Source: Oscheius tipulae
Taxonomy: Eukaryota > Nematoda > Chromadorea > Rhabditida > Rhabditidae
Direction: 5' to 3'
NCBI GenBank assembly: GCA_037178975.1
Contig: JASJZH010000004.1
Coordinates: 9,920,001 to 9,984,000 of the forward strand
DNA length: 64,000 nt
Below the pieces are notes generated by a model that saw only the letters and a list, made by a program, of their open reading frames with translations, was not told the DNA's origin and did not search any database. The position numbers were made by a program, and so were the translations under genes. This document shows positions 55,518 through 64,000 of this stretch, piece after piece (the first letter of the stretch is position 1; each line of letters begins with the position of its first letter).

Positions 55518-58500
55518 ATGTCTGACAAGCTTCTTCACCTACAAGGCCTTCGAGCCGTGGCTATTATCTTCGTAATTTTTTTTTCACTTCTTCCCCAACC
55601 TCGTACCCAATGGGTACCTGGCAGTTGACCAGTTCTTCTTGCTCTCAGGCTTCTTTATGACCATGGTGGCGGAGAGGAACCCATCGCTTTCTCTGCCCGC
55701 CATAGCTGACTTCTTCTACAGAAGAATCAAACGGATTGTACCACTGTACTATCTGACAACTTTTGTCATAGGAGGTAACGTGTTTTTCCAATGGTAAGAC
55801 TCTACAGTTTTCATAAACTTCGCTCCACCCGGAGCTCTACAAACGAATTTGAAATCAGGGGTACAGGCAATTTTCTTCGCTTCAAATGTGATGCGACCGA
55901 GTGATTTGGAGACCTATGAGGATAAGGTTGGTCACTAATGAAAATGACTCGAAACTTGCTCAGATGATCAACTCCGTAGACATGTTCACTCATACTTGGT
56001 CACTTTCTGTCGAAATGCAGTTCTATCTACTATTTCCGATGCTGTTTTACCTGACTAAGGCTGTGGGCAAAAAGTATCGGAATGAGACTATCATGGGGTT
56101 GTGTAAGTTTCTAAGGAACAATCTGTTCTTTGCAGCGCTCTAGACAGCACTGTCAAAAGGGGATTGAAATCCCAACCGGAGATCATTCTAGGATGTTCCA
56201 TTTTTGATTTTATGCCTGAAATTATTACAGAAGAAGCTAAGTGCGATAAGTTTCGGCCTATGCACATTTTTTCCTTGCAATGATCATGCCAGAGATCAGG
56301 CAGAGACCAAAGTAGGCAGTCAAAAAATACTAGTTATCCAGCAAGTAATATAGAATAGAACAATACTGTGTAACGTAAAAGAAGGGTAATCGTCAATTGG
56401 AATAGAAGATTTAACGGCTACAATCTGCATCAAGTTTTCTCTCACTAACTTCGTATGTAGGAGAACCATAACTGTTTGGGCAATCGTACTTTCTAAACGA
56501 TCTAAACCACCCATTTCAGCTCCTTCATCCATCACGCGCACACAGACTCCTTTCTCTCATTCTACTGCCTCTTCTCAAGAATATGGCAGTTCATGGCCGG
56601 AATATTCATCTTCTACGGCTGTCAGAGAAACATACAATGTGGCCAAGACACGGACTTGATGAAGAAGCTTCTTGACCCTGCAGACATGTTAAAGGAAGAG
56701 AATCATCCGACACTAGTGTCAAAAATGGCTCTAGTAATTCTGGTATTTCTGCTGGGCTCCCAGACTGAAATAGAACACCTGTTTGGACGGTCAGTGATTT
56801 GAAAAGCAGTGATAGTTGATTCAGTGTAAATGTGATACTTTTGACGATCCTCCTTGTCTATTCGGGAGCAAAATGCTGTCTTTTGGAAAACAGAGCCATG
56901 GTATTCGTTGGAGAGATTTCTTACAGTTGGTATCTTGTTCATTGGCCAATTATTGCAATGCTTCGGATGAAAGAGTTTACTTCAGACGAATGTGAGTCTC
57001 TCTTATTCTCACTGATTTTAAAGCTGAACGGAGGCAGCTTCGTGATCAGCGTTCTTAAAACCCCTGAAAAGTGAAAAACAATTATTTTTGACTCCAGTGA
57101 GGATCAAACCAACAATCCTTGGGTGACGTTTGAACTTCAAACAAGAGTGCTATCCACTAGGCTGTTGAAATCGGCGCACCTGTATCGCCTCGGAATTTTT
57201 CGCATGCGTGGCCGATTGGTTAGCACTTGTCCAGTAATCTGGAGGTGTTCAATCCCCTTCGAATAGAAACATTTTGTCGCTTTCTGTTTCCCTGTCATTT
57301 CCAGATATGCTACTGGAAATGATCGTCTCATTTGTGTTGAGCGTCGCCATCTACTACTCCTTTGAAATTTACTACCGTACTTGGAGGAGTGGCACCATCT
57401 TTACTGTTATCTCTACTCTTTTCCTTCTCAATGCCGCAGCTCTCATCAATGTGTCTCGTAAGTTATCTGGCGCCCATTTCATAGTTTCCAGAAAGACAGC
57501 CAAGCGACACCATCCTTTCGACTTACCAGCCCAGAGCTGAAAGCAGTAGAGAAACAGTAACAGTTCCCTACGGTTATGAGTCCGATGCTTTAAACGAGAT
57601 GCTATATGGGTACGAGAACAAAACTAAGGAGGAGAGGGCTGACTTGAATCTCTTCATGGACAGAGACGATGTCCATCAGGTGGAAAGATATCCTTGTATG
57701 AAGCTTTCAGTAGTTTCTGAGAAAGAGAGGAGGTGTCGAATGCAAGAGGTAGTAAGTTTAGAGAGACAGAGAGACAACAAGACTAGCTCTTTTTAGAACA
57801 ATGCTAATTCAAAAACCAATCTTACTCTTGTCATCATCGGGAACAGTTGGGCTGGAAACGGCATGAACACCATTTTCGAGCAGTGCAAAGGAACATTTCG
57901 AAACATCTACAGTGCCTGGACTCCCGGTAATTTATCCGCCTTCTACTTCCTACAAAAATTTCAGCCTGTGAGCCCCTTGTAGCCGGTCTTAACCCTCGTC
58001 CTTCCAAACAAGAATGCAGTTTTGACTCATTCTTCTTCAACACTGTCAAAGAGTTCAAAGCGGATGTTGTGATTATGCCTTTTCGACATTACGACACGCT
58101 ACAGATTGTCAATGGAACAAATCCGTTCAATGACCATATTTTCAAAGTATGCGTCTCTCTGTCTTTCTGTTTCTCTCACAATTCGACTTTCAGACCATGG
58201 TACAGCGACTGAAAGAACTCGAAGAACACGTCTCCAAGCGAGTCTACCTTCTGGACCACATGCAATGGCCAAAGGGGGATCTCGCGACTAAGATAGACAA
58301 TTTTCTCAGGAAGGATGAACCCTTTGACGAGGTAATATTGGTCGGGACAGTTAGAAATCTAATCTTCAGATGGATGTAATTGACAGCCGATGGAGAGAGC
58401 ACCACACAGGAAGGGAGCGGATGGCTCGGCTTGCTCAAGAGTGCTCCAAATGTCGTCTTTATGACTACAGTGGACAGTTCTATGTCAATGGAAGATATCA

Positions 58501-58612
58501 GCTGTATGATCCCAAGTTTTATGTCCGATATTTTGCGAACGGCTTGCACATTTCAGCGGTCGGATTGGCCAGAATTGCTCCATTGTACCGTCACATTTGT
58601 AACAGTTTTTAG
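55518..58612 (+). CDS. Acyltransferase-3 / SGNH membrane O-acyltransferase (OAC-like)
   Basis: The acyltransferase-3 domain comes first: LLHLQGLRAVAIIFV, PNGYLAVDQFFLLSGFFMT, RRIKRIVPLYYLTTF, HTWSLSVEMQFYLLFPMLFY, then several membrane segments and EISYSWYLVHWPII. A lumenal SGNH domain follows: VIIGNSWAGNGMNTIF (block I), VVIMPFRHYDTLQIV and a last exon with ANGLHISAVG, stop at 58612. About ten exons. Proteins of this type in worms (OAC family) are thought to move acyl groups onto extracellular carbohydrates or lipids. Two oddities: a run of nine T at 55576-55584 breaks the frame between IIFVIFF and HFFPNLVP unless one T is extra, and the usual Asp of the D-x-x-H block is Asn here. Confidence 0.83.
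57090..57250. other. Two opposed tRNA-like stretches in an OAC intron
   Basis: On the minus strand AGCCTAGTGGATAGCAC and GGTTTGATCCTC resemble A and B boxes. On the + strand TGGCCGATTGGTTAGCAC and GGTGTTCAATCCCC do likewise. Acceptor stems do not pair, so these look like decayed tRNA genes or tRNA-derived repeats, not working tRNAs. Confidence 0.35.
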
Positions 58613-59395
58613 GGTAATAAAGCAAACCGCTATCTACTCAAATTGTTGGGCCATACAAAGCGCATTTGATAGTTTTCAAAGAGACATCCATCCTTCCACA
58701 TATCGATAACGTTTAAATCCTGACATCGCTTGCGAATTAGCCTGACTCTCTGTCTCTAGCTCAATAGTGTCTCTAGCTGGTTCACTTACAAAACTGGTAA
58801 TCAGGCTACAAATAGTGAAACTTCTACCAACATTTTAGAATGAGAATTTGGAATTGAGAAACTCTGGTATTGAATGAGAAGGCCTGAATACATTCCTCTT
58901 TCTTCAGATTCAATAGAGACTAGTCCCTTTTCACTCTGTGTAAAGACTTCTAGCGAGAAATCATGAATGGAATGGCAGTCATATATTTCACTATTTTCTC
59001 TATAGATTGACTAGATTGCATAGCGGTAACATGGTTGGAGGCACCAGCATTAGTTAGAAGGGTCCCAAGGTCAATCCTCGCTTCGTCACAACCAAGGCTT
59101 TCATCCTCTCACCGAGGTCGGTAAATTGGTAGTAGCTTGCTACGAAGATAAGGCGTTTTTGGAGTCAGGTTTGGCATCTGTCTAGTATACTTCGATTCGA
59201 CCCGATTCGAGCCGGGTTTTTTCCCGGGTCGAGTCGAGCTGAGCCGAGCCGAGTCAAGCCGGGTTTTTCGGGTTGAGCCGAGCCTATTTTTCGGGTTTCA
59301 GCGGGTTTTGCAGCTTTCGAGAAAGACTTTCAACGAGAAAATGTTTACTGTGTAATTAAAAACAAGAATGTAAAACAAAACAACTATTCTGACTC
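58613..59395. repeat. Spacer with a degenerate GAGCCGAGCCGA repeat
   Basis: At about 59203-59290 short units around CGAGCCGGGTTTTT and GAGCCGAGCCGAG recur several times, making a CG-rich island in AT-rich sequence. No open frame or RNA gene is seen in the interval. Confidence 0.65.
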
Positions 59396-60113
59396 TGAGT
59401 CAGTAAAAATGTCGATGTCTGATGAATCAGACTCTTCTACCTCCAGACTCTCTTCATGAAGACTCTCAGCAACATCGTTTTGTCCCCTCTTTCAACTTGA
59501 GAGAACCGCTTGAGCTGTGTTTCCGGCATAGAGAACACCACATCCCTAAAACTAGTAATCAAAAAGAAAAAGTCAGTAGCCTACGAAAAAAATCCTTTCC
59601 GAGTCTACTGAACTCGCAGGGAAATAGAAATACTTCTTGAATAGAGATGACAGTTTTGGGTAGCTGGGGAGTGTGCAGTCTCGTCGAATAATGAATTCAG
59701 CCATTCCTGGTAGATTTTTGCGAGGCTATCCCAATAGAGCTTTGTTCTGCTTCTACCACCCTTCTACCAAAAAAAAAAAGAAAAAAAAATTCGTCTGAGA
59801 TGAGAAATTTACCTTTGAATTCTTCGATAACCACTTTTTCGATTCTTTTCCATTCCTTAGCAGGAAAGACACTTGCTCGGTAAGCGTATTTTGGATTGAG
59901 GTAGCAAGATTTGTGGAGAACTTCGCAGGAAAATGTAGCATCGAAATTTGCTTCTGCTACTGTGAGAAAGCCCGTCATCAGTCGTTTTCTGTCTCCGTGG
60001 TTACTGTTGTCCTCCGCTTGTATTTCTAGGAGAATGCTCGCCAGAGGGATAATTGCTCCTGCCCACGAGGCTTTTTTGACCTCGAAAAAATCGAAAACTG
60101 GAAGCATAAACAA
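59396..60113 (-). pseudogene. hAT-type transposase remnant
   Basis: From 60113 the minus strand reads VFDFFEVKKASWAGAIIPLA, RLMTGFLTVAEANFDATFSC and CEVLHKSCYLNPKYAYRASV; the YLNP motif after LH is typical of hAT transposases. Further on, near 59590, FPASSVDSERIF matches the conserved hAT C-terminal dimerisation motif (P-A-S-S-x-x-S-E-R-x-F). A final acidic tail (EESDSSDIDIFTDSESE) ends at about 59396. Stops and shifts separate the blocks, so it is a relic. Confidence 0.65.
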
Positions 60114-60449
60114 AAGCTTATCTCAAGGGAAATGTTGTGAGTATGATGCAAGGGTTTCAACACAAACTCCAGAAGCGTGATTTCGTGCCGCGTATCTGTC
60201 CAGCTTAGAACGTGCGCCCCCTGGCCCCCTCAGGTTGTACCCGCATGCAATTGAGCTCGCTCTGGCATTGATTACGGGTCAAACTTTAACATGGTTTTTT
60301 GTTCACTCTTTCGATTCGCTGGATCCAAGTTCAATCCCGACGCTTTATCGGCGAAAGTGTTTCAGATTGTCATCAGGACTGTTCTGCGCTCGGCGTCTCT
60401 CCGCCGGCTATGATCTCATCTTTTCAGACACAACGAATAGGTGACATTA

Positions 60450-61767
60450 TTTCTTTACTTGCTATGAAACCAGTCCATCAGCATTCTTCTTTATCATCTC
60501 GGCAGTGATTGCCCTCACAGTTTTTGTATATTCGACTACAGTAAACACACATGCACAAAAAGAATCGGCAATGCTTAGGGCGGAACCTCTTAAAGTAATA
60601 CCAAAAATGGGTTAGCGAATTCTGCTCCCTTGTTTCTTACGTTCCAGATTTATTGGATCCATTGACACAAGTACTTTCCATGACCGCTGTTCAGAAGAGA
60701 AGCGTTAACTCCGAAGATTCGTCCAATAATTGGGTCCTGAAGGCGCAAAACTCTTCATTGGAACCGTGCCCAGTGATTCCACCTGGTCTGAAAGGACCCT
60801 ACAAGTGAGTATTGTGTCTCTCTCTTTTTTTTCTCACTCATTATTCCAGAGTAGATCTCCAGGTCTCTATTTGGTCAACAATAGAATCCCGGTACCCCTG
60901 GATACAAAAAGGTGGTCACAGTCAGCCTGAAAACTGTCTAGCACAACATCGAGTAGCCATCATTGTTCCCTACCGTTGTCGAGAAGAGCACTTGAAAATC
61001 TTCCTTAACAACTTACACGACTTTGGTCATCGTCAACAGCTGGATTTCATGATCATGGTCGTGGAGCCCATAGCAAATCAAACGTTCAACCGAGCCAAAC
61101 TTCTCAACATTGGCTCCCTCGAAGCCTTGAAGATGTATCCGTGGGAGTGTTTTGTTTTTCATGACGTTGATCTCCTCCCTGAGGATGATCGAATACTCTA
61201 TTCATGTCCAGTTAGACCAAGACATATGTCGGTGGCTATTGACATCTACAACTACACGTAAGTTTCAGAGAGACTGTGAGACAAAGGATCAGCGGATCTC
61301 ATCTTTTTCAGATTAGTATTCGAGACATATTTTGGCGGAGTGACTGCCAAGACAGTGGACCAAATGTGGGCCATGAACGGCTTCTCAAACGATTTCTGGG
61401 GTTGGGGAGGAGAGGACGACGATGCCTTTAAGAGAGTCCATCTCGCTGGTCTTAACTACACCCGATATCCAGAATCCATAGCACGATATAAGATGCACAA
61501 GCACAAGCATGCAGCAGACAAGGGGAACTCTGAAAACGAGTAAGTTTTGATAGAGACAGAGAAGCCTATTACTGCTCATTTTTCAGGTGTCGCTACCCAA
61601 TACTGAAAGAAACAGAGTCGCGATGGAAGTCCAGCGGATGGGGAAACATTAAGTACAAAATCGAAGAAAAGAAAAGGTATCCCCTATACACACATCTGGT
61701 TGTGGATATGTTCGAAGAGGAGTCGAGAGAAGAAGTCATGAAACATGTTAATTGTACAGCGACTTGA
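60450..61767 (+). CDS. GT7 beta-1,4-galactosyltransferase-type glycosyltransferase
   Basis: An anchor (AFFFIISAVIALTVFVY) is followed by a stem, then CPVIPPGLKGPYK, VAIIVPYRCREEHLKIFLNN, NQTFNRAKLLNIG, the metal-binding FVFHDVDLLPEDDR (DVD), RHMSVAID, YFGGVTAKTVDQMWAMNGFS, NDFWGWGGEDDDAFKR and RYKMHKHKH. These are the classic beta-4-GalT motifs in order; the stop is at 61765-61767 after VNCTAT. The residue before FGGV is Tyr, as in galactosyltransferases, whereas many invertebrate relatives that use GalNAc have Ile or Leu there. The first coding exon (near 60.38-60.45 kb) is not settled. It acts in the Golgi. Confidence 0.87.
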
Positions 61768-61812
61768 AATTAAAAGGACCCAATGTGTAATCGGTTGATT
61801 TTTGGGAAGAGC

Positions 61813-62620
61813 TTAACTCTTAGTAACCTTCTTCTTGGGACTTGAAGTGGGAGCCGTCAGCTGGATGCCGGGACAGATGAGTTTGAAGTTTCGGACTTCA
61901 GGAAGTTTCTGACGCTTCCTCCGTGGCTCATCTCCATCAGTGTCTTCGGATAAGCTCTGTTCTAGATCAGAAAGATCGGCCGGGACATCTCCTTGATCCG
62001 ATTCTTCCGCAGAGTTATCAGAATCGTCGGAATCCGTAGGAGCATCATTTTCCTGTTCCGATTCGTCTTCTGTAAGATTAGCAGTATAGAGGAATGTATC
62101 TTCATCTTTACCCCTCTCGGTTACTGGCCAATCCTTTCTTCTGACGGAAGCACATCGTCCACCATTCATTCATCTCCTCCTCATACTCTTCTTTCGGAAC
62201 CACGTCTCTTTCTCCCTGTCCACCGTGTACCCATCGTAAATGCGTTCTTAGGGTACTTTTCTAATACGCACCATAATTGCATTGAACACAGGAAAATGTG
62301 TACTTTTTGAAATGGTGCTTTAGGATGTGCTCAGTCTTTTCTTTACAAATGATGATTATTTTGAGAAACAAAATTGGTCACCCCAGTTGACTTTTCTTTC
62401 ACAAACTCGGCAAAATGGGCGCTCGTGAATTTTCGGTGCCTTCTCATTCTTTCGGGAGCAGCGGGCAACTCACTCATTTAACTCATCTTCATATGTTTCC
62501 TTTAGAACTTCCAAAACCTTGGCCTTTCCTTTGTGAACATTGTGCAAAAATAGCGGATCGACAATGGTCTTTACTTTTATACTCTCACACAGAGCAATAA
62601 TAAAGGGTACGCTTCATATA
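61813..62620 (-). pseudogene. Acidic protein with decayed zinc-finger region
   Basis: The frame 62169-61813 encodes an acidic stretch (many Asp/Glu/Ser), then RRKRQKLPEVRNFKLICPGI and a Lys-rich end. Upstream in another frame a C2H2 finger can be read (FSCVQCNYGAY-stop-KSTLRTHLRWVH, spacing C-x2-C-x12-H-x3-H) but with TAG inside it, followed by EEYEEEMNEWW. Further up, LFLHNVHKGKAKVLEVLKE and TYEDELNE look like a second finger end. The stop and the frame change suggest a decaying zinc-finger gene; the acidic part alone could still be expressed. The tail is shared with the relic at 52200-52690. Confidence 0.5.
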
Positions 62621-62639
62621 AAGGTTCCAAACATGGCGC

Positions 62640-63520
62640 TGGAATCCTAAAATCCGAAAATTTATGCTGGATCCCAAAATATCTAAACCATGAAAGCGCG
62701 ATGTCCACTCTTATTAAAGTGTTAAGGTAGCCAGAAGCTCTTTTTGCCTGCTTGACCCCGGAAATAGAATAAAAAAAGTTGATTGGAAATTTCCTGACAA
62801 GTATTGAGCTTCAGGTGAGTGTGCATCAGATGTATTTTGCCACCTGCCATCACATTACAGCCCATTTGTGTGAAGAAAAAAATCGTTAGTGACTTTGCAG
62901 TAGCTCAGGTCGTCATTTTTGGCCATGGTGTCTGGTTCGGACTATTTCTTTCTCTCCAGCGTATCTCTTTGATACTAAGTGGGACTTGGGGGATACAAGG
63001 GACACAGCTGGTGCGGTGGTAAAAAAAACTGAAAAAACACATTACATGATCCCAGATATATGACAGTAAGTATTTTCGTGCTTTCACCGTATCGATCTCT
63101 CTCAAAAGCGCCGTCCGAGCTGATGGAAATAGGGACGACTAACTGCGAGAGAAGAGAAAGCTTAAATCACCCAGTTCCAAATGGCTTAAGGTACGATCAG
63201 AGATATGGAGACACAGAGAGAAAGATGCGAAGAAGATACGGAGCATACACGGACAGTCAGATCAGAATCGTGCTACGTAATCCAGAGATACTGACGCTTA
63301 ACCTTTGGAGGACACATAATGTGAGCACAGAAATCTGCAAAGCTTTCCAGCAATCATTATCACCGTGCTGCAAAAACAACAATGACTAAGTCATTTCGCA
63401 AGCACGTCGTATAACCTGTTTGCTCAGCAGAAAGATATGGACTGGTGAGTATTAGAGTCCTATCTCCGTCGCCATTTTTTCATTTCACCCGTTTTCACCA
63501 TGGAAGACACACCTGAACAT
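62640..63520. other. Spacer, no gene seen
   Basis: No supported exon. A GATATGGAGACACAGAGAGA purine tract lies near 63200. Confidence 0.5.
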
Positions 63521-63525
63521 CTCGA

Positions 63526-63747
63526 AAACTCTCTAGATTTGACAGGAACGAGAGCTTCTGTCTGCTCTGTGAACGACTTCGAAGACCGATTCCCCAGACA
63601 AGAAGCTACTGGAACATGTACAATTGGTATGCGGATGATGTCTGTGAAAATAACTTTGCGGATAGCTTCTTGGAATGGATTTCAAAGACTATAATTAGGT
63701 TGGTTGGTCATAAATTCTCACCCGTACCATATCGACGCAAGCGATAA
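63526..63747 (+). pseudogene. Orphan last exon of a GT10 fucosyltransferase
   Basis: After CTCTCTAG the frame reads FDRNESFCLLCERLRRPIPQ, TRSYWNMYNWYADDVCENNF and ADSFLEW, then runs to TAA at about 63747. It matches the last exon of the fucosyltransferase at 28806-30412 (FDRNKGFCQICEQLRRPIPQ). No catalytic exons precede it on this strand within the window, so it is a duplicated fragment. Confidence 0.65.
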
Positions 63748-64000
63748 GGAACAGACAGCTCATCAGCGATAATTGATTGTATGACTCGCTGTAAATAAAA
63801 ACGCAATCAAATGGCTTAGATAAATGGAAAAGGTTTGTGCTAATAAAAAAGGGACGTCATACTGTGAAAGGAGAAGCGGAATCTCGAACATTCTTTTACC
63901 AGCCAGTTCCAAAAACGGGTACGATCAAAGAGACTGAGAGTATGTGAGTACCGAGGTAATACAGAAGCAAAAACTGGTTGATCAAGCGAGACGATACGAA
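63748..64000. other. Window end, nothing recognised
   Basis: No coding or repeat feature supported. Features may continue past the window edge. Confidence 0.5.

Noticed and set aside
59422-59640. 72-residue + strand frame
   Set aside because: It lies opposite the hAT transposase remnant, whose motifs explain the reading on the minus strand.

Overview
This looks like nuclear DNA of a nematode. Genes are split into many small exons by introns of about 35-60 bases with GT...TTTTCAG borders. The families are those expanded in worms (DUF268, DUF1647, nematode sulfotransferases, OAC-type acyltransferases, GT10 and GT14 glycosyltransferases). A mariner relic, a DIRS retrotransposon and foldback elements lie between and inside genes. 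Species cannot be named from the sequence. Exon borders were read by eye from splice signals, frame continuity and similarity between paralogs, so single borders may be off by a few bases.

Layout. (1) 3.3-13.7 kb, + strand: a 13-exon gene for a PIAS/ZMIZ-like SP-RING SUMO ligase. Its last intron holds a complete, young, antisense DIRS retrotransposon (7.8-12.5 kb). (2) 14-36 kb: a mosaic of DUF268 (methyltransferase-like) genes on the minus strand (one intact, one pseudogene, two others), a GT10 fucosyltransferase, foldback repeats, and at least six loci of a small two-exon gene family of about 80 residues that I do not recognise. (3) 36.2-37.4 kb: a broken mariner. (4) 38-42 kb, + strand: a divergent DUF268 gene and a GT14 (core-2/I-branching type) glycosyltransferase. 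(5) 42.7-47.7 kb: a broken copy of a centromeric-type histone H3 gene, a second GT10 fucosyltransferase, and the intact CENP-A-like histone gene. (6) 48.5-54.5 kb, minus strand: a carbohydrate sulfotransferase and a DUF1647 glycosyltransferase-like gene, with a pseudogene between them. (7) 55.5-61.8 kb, + strand: a membrane acyltransferase with an SGNH domain, a hAT transposase relic (minus strand), and a GT7 beta-1,4-galactosyltransferase-type gene. (8) 61.8-64 kb: an acidic protein or zinc-finger relic and an orphan fucosyltransferase last exon.

Working together. About ten neighbouring genes encode enzymes, or putative enzymes, of the kind that sit in the Golgi as type II membrane proteins and build or decorate glycans (fucose, GlcNAc branch, beta-1,4-Gal/GalNAc, sulfate, acyl groups, and the untested DUF268 and DUF1647 families). 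The window may therefore be a glycan-modification neighbourhood that grew by local duplication. The small two-exon family is interleaved with the DUF268 genes and is the best candidate for something undescribed.
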